DNA from: Escherichia coli
Lineage (GTDB): Bacteria > Pseudomonadota > Gammaproteobacteria > Enterobacterales > Enterobacteriaceae
Reading direction: 5' to 3'
Length of the DNA stretch: 34,997 nt
Assembly (NCBI RefSeq): GCF_036503815.1
Contig: NZ_AP027767.1
Location: 1 to 34,997, forward strand
This document shows, piece by piece, positions 1 through 7,325 of this stretch; the first letter of the stretch is position 1; each line of letters begins with the position of its first letter. Position numbers and translations under genes: made by a program. The notes under the pieces are model-generated. The model saw only the letters and a list, made by a program, of their open reading frames with translations, ran no database searches and was not told the DNA's origin.

Positions 1-2415
1 AGCCCGTGAAATCTTATTCTTCAGTATTTCATCCGGAGACTGAGTTGCCGGAATAACCAGCCCGTTCAGCTTACGAATTGTTTTCAGCTTGTTATAGACA
101 AAGTCGCTGAATGCTTCATCCTGTAGCCATTTCCAGAACTCATCCAGGAAGATAACAAGACGCCGACCGTCCAGAAGCTGCGTAATGCGATACAGCAGAT
201 AGAAAGTAATTGGTGCACATACCATCGGATCATCAAGAAACTCGGTGCCATCAATGCCAAAATTATTGACATGCTGAATATTGAATGTGTCTTTAGCATT
301 ATCAAAAACCCAGCCATGAGCCTGACCATTAGCCCATTGGGACAAACGAAGGATAATCCCGTTCTCCTGCTCATCCCGATCATCTCTCTGCATAAGATGC
401 TCAAGCATTCTGGTAATGCCATATTCCCGCATTTCGCCAGGAGGAAAATCCATCACAGCATCAACACTTTCGCTAATAAGCAATCTTTCTCTTGTCGATA
501 ATCTTTCACCATTTCTGGTACACAGAATCTCCATCAGTTGCTTGACAAAAATACGGTTACGTTTTGTTGCCTCCAGAGCAAAAGGATTCCATCCTGTCGG
601 CTCACCGCTTTTTACGGTGTAATATTCCCCACCAAGCATTCGGATACATAATTCAGCCCCTCTGTCCTTATCAAGAAAGACACACGTTAACTTCTTATTT
701 TTTGCAGAATCAGCAAAAGTTTCGGGGTTATTGTATTTCTGTAATGAACAGGCAAGATATGACAGAAACATTGTCTTACCTGAACCCGCCGTTCCTATAA
801 CTTTAGTATTAGCAAGATTCTTTTCACCTGTTTCATCTTTAAACAGTACTGAGTTATGTAAATTCAGATAATACGCCTGTTTGCTTGGTGTTTTGAGAAT
901 AGCAACCGCTTCTGTCCAGCAGTTTTTATCGCGTTTCCCCTGGTAGAAATTATGGAATGATGCCAGTTCAACAAAATTTACATTCGATACCGGAGATAAA
1001 CGCGGCCTTAAATGAAAAACCGCCGGAAGTTGGGCAAAATATGCCGCTGGCAATGACATGGTTGACAATGCCGGAATAATGCCCAGGTCAGTAAAGTCTG
1101 CCGTAATTTTACTTACAGATTCGTCAAGCTCCCTGATACTGTCCGCCATTACCATTAGCGTGAAATGGTAGTAACCAAAGGATATATCACCGGACACAAT
1201 ATCATTTTTTGCCTTTTCCAGTTCCTGCAATTGAGTAACCGCATCATCTTCTGTACTCTTTAACTGTTTTTCCGCACGTTTAATGGTACTCAATGCTTCT
1301 GATTTGCTCATGGATGTATATGAATGCGTAATAATATAGTCAGCATCAGAATACTGGAGCACATCAAAAACACCGGATGCAGTCTCACTACAGAAATCTT
1401 TAATTTCAATAGAACGAAAGAATTTATTTCCATCAATGCGGCATATCTGTCCGGTATCATGATTAAAAAATACATCCACTCCACCAAGAACGTTATACAC
1501 CGGAGAATCAGTGACTCTGATTTTTTGCAACTTCCCTGTCAGAAGATAATTATAGAATGACAGTTGAGAAGAAAATACCTTTCCGTTCTCCTCATACATA
1601 CCAAGAAGTTTACAGGTAAATTTATCAAGAGCGCCAGAGAATGTATTAATCATTTCATTCATTCTCTTCACATGAATGTTAATATCATCTTTCTTTTCTT
1701 TAATACTTTTTTTGCGTTTTTCCAGTTTTTCTACACGCCCATCTGGTCTGTAGATCAGCGTAAAGTAAAGAGTGTTCCCCTTGAATTTATTTTTCTTCAT
1801 CGAACCATAGTAACAATCTGATATTATATCAGCATATTTATTACCTGATTTTGTGGTAAAGGCATCATAAAAACTCGCCCTGCATGAATGGTTATAAAAT
1901 GAAACGGGCAGTCCGGAAAATGAACGAACAAGAGTGGCAACCTGTGAGTCAATAGTTTCTAACATCTCCGCAGAGATTGACTCAAAGTTAATCCCCATCA
2001 GTTGCCATGTCGCTACATAATCACCGTTCTTTGTTTTGACAATATTTTTATCAACATGGCTTGAATAGGGTATATATTTACCAGTAGTGATTCGCTCATT
2101 CAGTTTCATGGCATTAACAAACTCATCAATTTCAACAGCTTCATATTGTCCGGAGAGGAACGCTCGTGCGCCAAAAAAACGATTACACACTGAGTTTCCG
2201 AGCATTTTCAGCTTAAGAAAGTAAAGGTTAAAAATGTGGTCGTCCTGTTTAGTGATCATTCTGAGAACAAAAACCGCGACAGGAATAGCCAGCCAGATCA
2301 GCTTGCTGATATAAACCCCCGCCAGAAATAACGCCCCTGCAACCACAGTAAGAGGGACGACAGGAACACCCACATACATAGCAGGGCGTGTCATCGCTTT
2401 ATAAAGTGTAGACAT
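1..2415 (-). CDS. virB3-4: VirB3-VirB4 fusion T4SS ATPase, N-terminal 805 codons (continues at 34997)
   Basis: This is the energising ATPase of the conjugative type IV secretion system, fused at its N-terminus to the small inner-membrane protein VirB3. The start is ATG at 2415. The first ~75 residues carry two hydrophobic stretches typical of VirB3. The rest is VirB4, with Walker A GTAGSGKT at about residue 540-548 and Walker B VIFLDEFW near residue 755. The frame reaches base 1 with no stop, and 2415 is exactly 3 x 805. It resumes in frame at 34997 (codons ...SRA then VVEVCS...) and stops at 34665, giving 915 aa in total, the usual size for fused IncX PilX3-4/TriC-like proteins. I traced the whole minus-strand translation and saw no frameshift. 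It follows virB2 (start 2760) in the T4SS operon. The cut is an artefact of linearising a circle. Confidence 0.93.
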   Translation of the reverse strand, partial: MSTLYKAMTRPAMYVGVPVVPLTVVAGALFLAGVYISKLIWLAIPVAVFVLRMITKQDDHIFNLYFLKLKMLGNSVCNRFFGARAFLSGQYEAVEIDEFVNAMKLNERITTGKYIPYSSHVDKNIVKTKNGDYVATWQLMGINFESISAEMLETIDSQVATLVRSFSGLPVSFYNHSCRASFYDAFTTKSGNKYADIISDCYYGSMKKNKFKGNTLYFTLIYRPDGRVEKLEKRKKSIKEKKDDINIHVKRMNEMINTFSGALDKFTCKLLGMYEENGKVFSSQLSFYNYLLTGKLQKIRVTDSPVYNVLGGVDVFFNHDTGQICRIDGNKFFRSIEIKDFCSETASGVFDVLQYSDADYIITHSYTSMSKSEALSTIKRAEKQLKSTEDDAVTQLQELEKAKNDIVSGDISFGYYHFTLMVMADSIRELDESVSKITADFTDLGIIPALSTMSLPAAYFAQLPAVFHLRPRLSPVSNVNFVELASFHNFYQGKRDKNCWTEAVAILKTPSKQAYYLNLHNSVLFKDETGEKNLANTKVIGTAGSGKTMFLSYLACSLQKYNNPETFADSAKNKKLTCVFLDKDRGAELCIRMLGGEYYTVKSGEPTGWNPFALEATKRNRIFVKQLMEILCTRNGERLSTRERLLISESVDAVMDFPPGEMREYGITRMLEHLMQRDDRDEQENGIILRLSQWANGQAHGWVFDNAKDTFNIQHVNNFGIDGTEFLDDPMVCAPITFYLLYRITQLLDGRRLVIFLDEFWKWLQDEAFSDFVYNKLKTIRKLNGLVIPATQSPDEILKNKISRA

Positions 2416-2433
2416 ACTATCGTCCCCGCTTTA

Positions 2434-2760
2434 TTAGTTAACCATCATTGATGCAACTTCAGCCGCACTGGCGATAACAATTGCCCCGATGATGATAGGT
2501 GAGCATTCACGAATCGTGCTTCCACCAAACAGAACCTTGTAGCCGACCCACAGACAGGCAATAGTCACCGTGACCAGTGAAAGGCCACTAAGCCCTGTTT
2601 TAACCTTTTCCAGCAGTGTTTCCGCTTTTGAAAATCCATCCGCAAAGGCCGGTGATGCAACTGTTGCCCCGGCGACTGCCATAACTACCTTATTTTTACG
2701 CTGCATTACAGCAGTGACAGATGAACTGATACGATTACATACTGATTTCTTAAATGACAT
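2434..2760 (-). CDS. virB2: VirB2-type conjugative pilin
   Basis: Major pilin subunit of the conjugative pilus, 108 aa when started at ATG 2760 (MSFKKS). That start has an AGGA about 9 nt upstream; the longer upstream frame would run over the end of virB1. The N-terminal ~45 residues form a long basic leader ending in a signal-peptidase site (SPAFA-DG), as in other VirB2/TraM pilins. The mature part has two hydrophobic helices separated by a short basic loop (GGSTIRE), the normal VirB2 topology. It lies between virB1 and virB3-4 in the same minus-strand operon, 18 bp before virB3-4. The family is assigned from size, leader, helix pattern and position. Confidence 0.88.
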   Translation of the reverse strand: MSFKKSVCNRISSSVTAVMQRKNKVVMAVAGATVASPAFADGFSKAETLLEKVKTGLSGLSLVTVTIACLWVGYKVLFGGSTIRECSPIIIGAIVIASAAEVASMMVN

Positions 2761-2773
2761 TTTATAAGTCCTG

Positions 2774-3394
2774 TTAATTAATAACTTTTGTTGGATGTGA
2801 GTTATCAACAAAAGCAGATTTCAGAATGGTTTCGGGCCAGATAACTGACGCATTGTGTGAACGATTTTTTCGCTGTTCTCCCCCGTTGCTTCTTGTACCT
2901 GGTACAACATATTTTTTTTCGTTCCCTGTATAACCAATTCGCTCAACATAACTTGTATTATTAAATTCTTTTTCTTTTCGCTTACCGTTACTAAAATTTC
3001 CTGTATAGTAACAACTAAGCGCATTCTCCAGGCTCCTCCCTCGTTTATAACAATCCACGATAATCTTTTCGAAAACAGACAAGTTTTCACACGAATCAAG
3101 GAGTTTTTCTGCGGACGTGGAATAAAAAGAAAAATTACTGCTGGTAATCTGCATCAATCCGACAGAATAACGTCTTTTTCTGTTTTCAATTTCTCTGATA
3201 ACTGTTAGAGCTTCCTCCTTACTTTTGGGCATATGACTGATAACACTTTTGCCATAGCTACCGCGTTCCCTTTCAGGAATAATTTCAGCCACAGCATAAG
3301 GATTGAAGCCACTCTCGACCCGTGCAATATCATTTATCGTATCCGGATGAACTGACGCCGCACACAGCAACAAGGCTGGGAATAAAGACGCCAT
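2774..3394 (-). CDS. virB1: VirB1-type lytic transglycosylase
   Basis: Peptidoglycan-cleaving transglycosylase that opens the cell wall for T4SS assembly, 206 aa. It has a short hydrophobic N-terminus, then the SLT motif IARVESGFNP with the catalytic Glu near residue 27, and a downstream SVGLMQI motif that marks the family. The C-terminal ~50 residues are basic and low in similarity to anything I recognise. The start codon lies 2 bp after the stop of the upstream ribbon-helix-helix ORF (TAG CT ATG), which suggests translational coupling. It is the first structural gene of the T4SS operon. Its stop lies 14 bp before the virB2 start. Confidence 0.9.
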   Translation of the reverse strand: MASLFPALLLCAASVHPDTINDIARVESGFNPYAVAEIIPERERGSYGKSVISHMPKSKEEALTVIREIENRKRRYSVGLMQITSSNFSFYSTSAEKLLDSCENLSVFEKIIVDCYKRGRSLENALSCYYTGNFSNGKRKEKEFNNTSYVERIGYTGNEKKYVVPGTRSNGGEQRKNRSHNASVIWPETILKSAFVDNSHPTKVIN

Positions 3395-3396
3395 AG

Positions 3397-3573
3397 CTAA
3401 CGCTCCATATATCCATCAATACGCATACTCTGCATTAATAAGTAAATAATTTGCTTCCTCTTACTAAGCAAAGATGTTTTCGTTTTCTCTTCGATAAATG
3501 CATTCAACCTGGGATCGAGTTTTATCGTGACATAAACCCCTTTTTCCGATGACTTATCTGATTTCTCCTTCAT
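3397..3573 (-). CDS. Ribbon-helix-helix protein, 58 aa, first gene of the T4SS operon
   Basis: A 58-aa ORF starting at ATG 3573, with a basic N-terminus, a beta-strand-like GVYVTIKLD segment, then two predicted helices (PRLNAFIEE... and KRKQIIYLLMQSM). This is the fold order of Arc/MetJ/CopG ribbon-helix-helix DNA-binding proteins. The stop is 2 bp upstream of the virB1 ATG, so it is probably co-translated with the T4SS. By position it may be an autoregulator of the mating-pair operon, in the place where R6K-like plasmids carry actX. The family call rests on the strand-helix-helix pattern; the role is inferred. Two CGAATCAT motifs upstream could be its operator. Confidence 0.72.
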   Translation of the reverse strand: MKEKSDKSSEKGVYVTIKLDPRLNAFIEEKTKTSLLSKRKQIIYLLMQSMRIDGYMER

Positions 3574-3703
3574 TTAATCAATCCACTATAAGTGTGTTTT
3601 GGATTTGTTTTAGATGCGAACATGATTCGCAAAATAACAATGCTCAACAATACGATCAAATAACATTGACAAAATGGTCATATTATGATTCGTGTGATCA
3701 TGC
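3574..3703 (-). promoter_or_regulatory. Likely T4SS operon promoter/operator region
   Basis: Intergenic stretch between the eex terminator and the ribbon-helix-helix gene, the only place where the minus-strand T4SS operon can start. It holds an inverted repeat TGCGAA-N5-TTCGCA at 3615-3631 and a second ATGATTCG at 3685-3692 that repeats one arm, about 60 bp apart. These are candidate operators. No strong sigma-70 pair stands out, which would suit an activated or repressed promoter. Confidence 0.5.
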
Positions 3704-3728
3704 AAAAAAAAGCGCCCATATGGGCGCT
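3704..3728 (-). terminator. Rho-independent terminator after eex
   Basis: A perfect 8-bp stem AGCGCCCA/TGGGCGCT with a 2-nt loop (3711-3728), followed on the minus strand by eight U residues (3711-3704). It lies 21 bp after the eex stop and insulates the T4SS promoter from upstream transcription. Confidence 0.85.
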
Positions 3729-3749
3729 CTAGTATGATTGAAACATTAG

Positions 3750-3965
3750 TTAATCGAATGTAGGGACTGGAGCATCCTTCTGAGACTGAATAAACAATGC
3801 TTGTTTAACATTCTTACAGTTCTGAGAATCAGAGCCAGACTTCTCACACTCTGCCTGCTTTTGTTTAGCTTCCGTAAGATGCTGCCCCCACCAATCCACA
3901 CTTTTTACTTCTTCACTACAACCAACAACGAAGAACGGCAAAGCAAAAAGCAGATATTTTTTCAT
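3750..3965 (-). CDS. eex: EexN-family entry-exclusion lipoprotein
   Basis: A 71-aa lipoprotein that should sit in the donor/recipient envelope and block redundant entry of related plasmids. The N-terminus is a lipoprotein signal with the lipobox VVGC (Cys 16). It is followed by the EexN-like pattern: VDWW near residues 24-27, a KQAECEKS stretch, and QNCKNVKQA with a second Cys. Length is normal for the family. The start overlaps the stop of the LuxR-type gene by 4 bp (ATGA), so the two are one operon, closed by the terminator at 3704-3728. The assignment is by motif memory. Confidence 0.8.
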   Translation of the reverse strand: MKKYLLFALPFFVVGCSEEVKSVDWWGQHLTEAKQKQAECEKSGSDSQNCKNVKQALFIQSQKDAPVPTFD

Positions 3966-4255
3966 AAATTCCCCCTCTCACTGATCCTGGAAAGACTTGA
4001 CACGAGAAGGGCATTAGTCCGAATGAGTACCAGTGTTCTGATCCCTGCCAACGAGACACCTCCCAGTTCAGCTCTTACAGAATCGAGATATTTTCTGACA
4101 GTTGAAGGCTTTAGTCCTTTGAAATCAGCAATTTCATTCAGGGTATAGCCATAAGCGTACATCAGAATAATGTCTTTTTGTTGCTCACTCAAATGTTCTT
4201 CATCACTAAAAATTTGATGAAGTCCAGAAATGCAGATAGCATCATGCTCAGTCAT
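3962..4255 (-). CDS. LuxR/GerE-type helix-turn-helix regulator
   Basis: A 97-aa protein made almost entirely of a LuxR-type DNA-binding domain: LSEQQKDIILMYAYGYTLNEIADFKGLKPSTVRKYLDSV has the expected spacing, with ST-V-RKYL as the recognition helix (about residues 22-60). It has no receiver or ligand-binding domain. A good ribosome-binding site (GGAGG) lies just upstream of ATG 4255. It sits between relaxase taxC and eex. By position it is likely to control transfer genes; the target is unknown. The C-terminal ~30 residues (LVLIRTNALLVSSL) are hydrophobic and may dimerise. Confidence 0.8.
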   Translation of the reverse strand: MTEHDAICISGLHQIFSDEEHLSEQQKDIILMYAYGYTLNEIADFKGLKPSTVRKYLDSVRAELGGVSLAGIRTLVLIRTNALLVSSLSRISERGNL

Positions 4256-4285
4256 GATAACCTCCCTCGTAGGTTGTTGTGATCA

Positions 4286-4319
4286 GCAGGTGAGCAAAGT
4301 AGCCGCTTTGTTCACCTGC
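4286..4319. repeat. Long hairpin between taxC and the LuxR-type gene
   Basis: Inverted repeat with 14-bp arms (GCAGGTGAGCAAAG and CTTTGTTCACCTGC, one mismatch) and a 6-nt loop. It lies 13 bp after the taxC stop on the complementary side. No U-run follows on either strand, so it could be an operator, an mRNA-processing or stability hairpin, or a weak terminator. Confidence 0.6.
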
Positions 4320-4331
4320 GCCAAAATCAAA

Positions 4332-5561
4332 TTAAAATCCCAGGCCTTTCCAGTTCCTCTCTTGCTGTATTCTTAGTTTTTTATGTTCTTCTGAATCCTT
4401 TGTAAACCCGTGTTCAAGAGCAAACCCGATATTGTGACCTTGCTCATGTTTTCTGGATAGCTGCTTTTTAACGTCGCTCTCTTCCGGCTGCCTGGTTTCA
4501 CGCTCATGAACCTGACGTTCTCTGTTCCGCTCAAGGGCAATATTTTCAATCTGCCAGTTATTGCGATGCGTTTCCCTGTAGCCTGCAACAGTTCCATCAT
4601 CATTAAACATTGGACTACGTACAAGCGTAGGAGCCAGTTTTTTTACTTTGATAAGCGTTCCTGGCTGGAGCTTTTCAGACTCGAAATGATTTTTCAGGTC
4701 TTTACCCCAAATCGTAACCTGTTTTCCACCTTTTAAAGTTTCATAAGTGAGGAAAGGTGTTCGTTTTTCCCCTGCCTTATTCTGATATGAAGTCTCCCCA
4801 AAATCCACCACCTTGTAAACATTCCGGAGTCTTTTCGGATTTTCAGCCTGTAATCGCTCAATCTCCCGTTTACGTTCGGGATCTTTTTTCCAGGTAGCGG
4901 TAACATCATATCCCATACCTTTCAGTTTTCTATGAAAACCGTTTCTGAACTTCCTGGTTTCAGATTTAGTAAGTCTTAATCTTCTTCCTGTTTCTTCATC
5001 ACGAAGTTTAATATTAACATGTACATGAGGATGATCTTCTTTATCATCATGGTATACGGCAACGAAAGCATGGTTTGGATAAGTCTCTTTAAGAAATTCT
5101 ACCGTAGCTTTCAGAGCGTCTTCCCTGCTTACTCCAGCTTCTGGTGGTGGTGAAAAGACCATGTTTTTCACATGATCGATGTTTTCTCCACGATATGTCC
5201 TGGAGTAATCATTTCCTTTAGATAAAGTTGAAGTAAACTCCCTATTAAAGTCTTCTCCTTTCCCTGTTTGCTCTGAACCTTTTCCATCATAACAGTAAGC
5301 CTCAAGTTCACCATTACGGGTAATGTAATCAATACCATTTTTGATGCCTGCGGCTGTTTTACCTGAGCCAGTGATTTTAAAAGTGACTTCTTTTGTAGGT
5401 GTCCAGGTATATGCTTTCTTGTCCGCACCATGTCTGACTTTATGATTAAAAGCCGATTTACTGGCATGTATATGTCTTCCCGATAACTTAGGAGATTTCG
5501 GATCACGCCCAGTCCCTTTAGCGCGTTTAATACGGTATTCCTGTTCTACATACACACCCAT
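4332..5561 (-). CDS. taxC: TaxC-type conjugative relaxase (MOBP)
   Basis: Relaxase that nicks oriT and stays bound to the 5' end of the transferred strand, 409 aa. The histidine triad reads H171-DDKEDH-PHVH (His177, 179 and 181 in HPHVHVNIK), the HUH metal-binding motif III of MOBP relaxases. Motif I tyrosines lie in the N-terminal third (GIDYITRN near residue 79), with a SPPPEAGV segment at ~137 before the alpha helix. The basic C-terminal half (KKDPERKREIERL, KHEQGHNIGF) probably contacts TaxA or the coupling protein. It follows taxA by 3 bp. Together they resemble the R6K taxA-taxC pair. Confidence 0.92.
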   Translation of the reverse strand: MGVYVEQEYRIKRAKGTGRDPKSPKLSGRHIHASKSAFNHKVRHGADKKAYTWTPTKEVTFKITGSGKTAAGIKNGIDYITRNGELEAYCYDGKGSEQTGKGEDFNREFTSTLSKGNDYSRTYRGENIDHVKNMVFSPPPEAGVSREDALKATVEFLKETYPNHAFVAVYHDDKEDHPHVHVNIKLRDEETGRRLRLTKSETRKFRNGFHRKLKGMGYDVTATWKKDPERKREIERLQAENPKRLRNVYKVVDFGETSYQNKAGEKRTPFLTYETLKGGKQVTIWGKDLKNHFESEKLQPGTLIKVKKLAPTLVRSPMFNDDGTVAGYRETHRNNWQIENIALERNRERQVHERETRQPEESDVKKQLSRKHEQGHNIGFALEHGFTKDSEEHKKLRIQQERNWKGLGF

Positions 5562-5564
5562 AAA

Positions 5565-6068
5565 TCACCCAAATCTGTTAACAACACTCTTGGTTAACGT
5601 TTCAAGTTTTGAATCAATTTGCTTACACAGTTCAATCACTTCAATAACGTCTTTTCTGAAATCTGGATCGTTAACCGTACAGAATCTTTCACCTTTTATG
5701 ATAAAATGAATGTTGCGACCAACACGATCTACAGCAGTTGATAGTTTTTTAAGTTCCTTAACTTCATCAGGGTAAAGACAGACTTCACTCTTTAACAAAG
5801 ACTGACGCACACGAATAGCAATTTCTCTGCTCATGCTCATGCCGTGAAGAGCAGCATTACGTTTAACAAGTTCTATTTCATGAGGGTAAAGACGCACTGA
5901 TACCAGCTTTGCTGGTTCATTATTAACTGGGATGTTAACAGGCTTGGTTTCAATATTAAGCACGTTATGCTTAGCAAAAGCATTGATACTGGTAAATCCA
6001 CTTAAAATAGCGTTATGTTCTGCAAATTTTAACTCATCATCACTTAGCCTGAACGCTATCATCTTCAT
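5565..6068 (-). CDS. taxA: TaxA-like relaxosome accessory DNA-binding protein
   Basis: A 167-aa relaxosome protein expected to bind oriT and load TaxC. It contains two ribbon-helix-helix-like halves: MKMIAFRLSDDELKF at the N-terminus and VSVRLYPHEIELVKRNAALHG near residues 57-77. The C-terminal part is MobC-like (LYPDEVKELKKLSTAVDRVGRNIHFI). The start is ATG 6068, 14 bp downstream of the oriT core, so oriT and the promoter of taxAC overlap, as in R6K-type plasmids. It is immediately followed by taxC. The symbol is given by homology of layout to R6K. Confidence 0.82.
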   Translation of the reverse strand: MKMIAFRLSDDELKFAEHNAILSGFTSINAFAKHNVLNIETKPVNIPVNNEPAKLVSVRLYPHEIELVKRNAALHGMSMSREIAIRVRQSLLKSEVCLYPDEVKELKKLSTAVDRVGRNIHFIIKGERFCTVNDPDFRKDVIEVIELCKQIDSKLETLTKSVVNRFG

Positions 6069-6081
6069 AAGTCACCCCAAC

Positions 6082-6172
6082 AGAGCCTGCGGCAGGCACA
6101 GGCAAAAACATCGTTTTTGGACAATCTGATTCAAATGTTAACATTTGACATCGGATTGTCTATCCTGCATTG
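6082..6172 (+). other. oriT: oriT core, copy 1 (nic TATCCTGC at 6161-6168)
   Basis: A 91-bp block containing a long imperfect palindrome centred on TCAAATGTTAACATTTGA (6131-6148), with GACAATC...GATTGTC outer arms. It is followed directly by TATCCTGC, which matches the IncP/MOBP nic-core consensus YATCCTG^Y. An inverted repeat abutting nic on the plus strand is the arrangement bound by relaxosome proteins. It sits immediately upstream of taxA. The nick would make the plus strand to the right (6168 onwards) the leading strand end. A perfect copy in inverted orientation is at 14557-14647. Confidence 0.85.
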
Positions 6173-6428
6173 ATTGTACCATATGTGGCACTGTGCCTGG
6201 CTATAAAATCGTCGCTGCATATGTCCAGATTTCGTTGCTGAAAGATTCTTTCGTCTTCGACCATCAGGCAAACGTATAGCTGAAAGATTTGTGAAAGAAA
6301 AAACAGGCCTGGCAGGGCTGGGAATTGTTACGGCTGAAGCCGTAACGCTTTTTAAGTCCTCGCTGCGCTGCGGGGCTTCCGGCGCAAAGCGCCTCCCATG
6401 CCCTTACAGGGCATAAAAACAAGGGCAA
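6173..6428. other. oriT-proximal noncoding region
   Basis: No convincing gene between nic and hicB. It holds a repeated GCTGAAAGATT (near 6237 and 6279) that may be accessory-protein binding sites, and several GC-rich hairpins. One is a perfect 8-bp hairpin with a T-tract on the plus strand at 6327-6353. Another is ATGCCC/GGGCAT near 6398-6413, just after hicB. Confidence 0.55.
6327..6353 (+). terminator. Plus-strand terminator-like hairpin in the oriT region
   Basis: GTTACGGC-TGAA-GCCGTAAC, an 8-bp perfect stem with a GNRA-like loop, then GCTTTTT. No plus-strand gene precedes it within 6 kb, so it either ends a noncoding RNA started near oriT or acts as a fold in the single transferred strand. 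Confidence 0.55.
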
Positions 6429-6776
6429 TTAAGCCCCTGCGCGATGATTGCTGACTTCTTTTTCCAGAGCCTTATTAACAAAGGCATTCAACGATAAATC
6501 TTCTTCCATCGCCATTTCTGCTACCCGACGATGCAGTTCTGGATCAAGCCTGACGTTAAACACGCCTTTAAACGGGGTATCAGGTTCCTTTCCATCCTCC
6601 ACACAAGACTGTAAATACAGATCAACAGATGTTTTAAACTCCTGTTCCAGTTCAGCTAATGTAGAAGCCTCATAAGTTACCAGGTCCCGAATAAACGCCA
6701 GTTTTCCATACAGGACATTATTTTCAAAATCGGGTTCAACCGTGCCTAAATATCCTTTATATTTTAAATGTTTCAT
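6429..6776 (-). CDS. hicB: HicB-family antitoxin
   Basis: A 115-aa antitoxin. The N-terminal HicB half (MKHLKYKGYLGTVEPDFENN, then a partially degraded RNase-H-like fold with TYEASTLAELEQEF) neutralises HicA. The C-terminal part (VFNVRLDPELHRRVAEMAMEEDLSLNAFVNKAL) is a ribbon-helix-helix DNA-binding domain that represses the operon. The start overlaps the hicA stop by 4 bp (ATGA). The order, toxin first, is the normal hicAB order. The likely operator is the inverted repeat over the promoter at 7043-7060. Confidence 0.92.
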   Translation of the reverse strand: MKHLKYKGYLGTVEPDFENNVLYGKLAFIRDLVTYEASTLAELEQEFKTSVDLYLQSCVEDGKEPDTPFKGVFNVRLDPELHRRVAEMAMEEDLSLNAFVNKALEKEVSNHRAGA

Positions 6777-7021
6777 AATAATCCAGCCTCTTTCAGATTC
6801 TGTTTAATTGCTTTCAGCGTACCACCTTTGATATAACTTTCCGGATGTGGACGATGCATTAATATGGTGTGATTGATTTCAGCATTGAAAAACCGCACTC
6901 TTGACCCCTGCATTTCCTTTTTGACATATCCCAAAGAGGAAAACAAAACGACCAGTTCATCCCATTCAAACGTTTTTTTACTGTTTAAAAACTTTGCCAG
7001 TAGCTTATCTGTTTTCCCCAT
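6773..7021 (-). CDS. hicA: HicA-family mRNA interferase toxin
   Basis: An 82-aa toxin that cleaves mRNA, with the double-stranded-RNA-binding-like fold. ATG 7021 (MGKTDKLL) is chosen because AGGGG lies 9-13 nt upstream. The upstream in-frame Met codons lie inside the promoter. The family motif is visible: FNAEINHTILMHRPHPES contains the catalytic-region His, and GGTLKAIKQNLKEAGL is the conserved C-terminal GT-K-I-KQ helix. It is followed by hicB with a 4-bp overlap, and serves post-segregational stability in the leading region. Confidence 0.92.
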   Translation of the reverse strand: MGKTDKLLAKFLNSKKTFEWDELVVLFSSLGYVKKEMQGSRVRFFNAEINHTILMHRPHPESYIKGGTLKAIKQNLKEAGLL

Positions 7022-7042
7022 AAATCCATCCCCTATAGATAT

Positions 7043-7078
7043 GCAACTAATTATAGTTACACATGGCATTTTTGTCAA
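7043..7078 (-). promoter_or_regulatory. hicAB promoter with consensus boxes and operator
   Basis: On the minus strand: TTGACA (7078-7073), a 17-bp spacer, then TATAAT (7055-7050), a perfect sigma-70 consensus pair. An inverted repeat GTAACTA-TAAT-TAGTTGC (7060-7043, one mismatch) covers the -10 box, as expected for a HicB operator. Confidence 0.85.
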
Positions 7079-7085
7079 AAAATAC

Positions 7086-7110
7086 AAAGGGGCAGAAAGC
7101 CCCTTTTTTT
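7086..7110. terminator. Terminator after the 45-aa gene (works on either strand)
   Basis: The 8-bp stem AAAGGGGC/GCCCCTTT with a 5-nt loop starts just after the stop of the 45-aa ORF on the minus strand. It has a T-rich tail on both strands (seven T on plus). It separates the leading-region genes from hicAB. Confidence 0.75.
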
Positions 7111-7112
7111 AT

Positions 7113-7250
7113 TTAAAACATTTCATACCCTTGCAAGTAGTTTAACCACCACCGGAATTGATCCCATTCGCTAAATTTCATTGCCGGAATTCTGGTTTCC
7201 CAGCCTTTGACAAGGGAATCAGCAAGCTGTACGATCTGCCGCGTTGACAT
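7113..7250 (-). CDS. Small protein, 45 aa, unknown function
   Basis: ORF of 45 codons starting at ATG 7250, with GAGG 10 nt upstream. The peptide starts MSTRQIVQLADSLV and is rich in Trp (four: KGWE, SEWD, FRWW). It has no signal peptide or membrane span. It looks like a globular micro-protein. A terminator follows its stop directly and a strong hairpin (7285-7314) precedes it, so it appears to be a genuine last gene of a leading-region transcript. I do not recognise the family. Confidence 0.6.
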   Translation of the reverse strand: MSTRQIVQLADSLVKGWETRIPAMKFSEWDQFRWWLNYLQGYEMF

Positions 7251-7284
7251 TTAAAAACCTCATTCAGTTTTGATTGTCGATAAC

Positions 7285-7314
7285 GTGATCAGGTTGGTGG
7301 AACAACCTGATCAC
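7285..7314. repeat. Perfect 12-bp hairpin between two leading-region genes
   Basis: GTGATCAGGTTG and CAACCTGATCAC with a 6-nt loop. No U-tract follows. Candidates are an intercistronic processing/attenuation hairpin or a fold in the entering single strand. Confidence 0.7.
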
Positions 7315-7325
7315 ACCTTGAATAG

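Noticed and set aside
84..422. 112-aa minus-strand frame.
   Set aside because: It is an alternative frame of virB3-4, whose Walker B region lies here.
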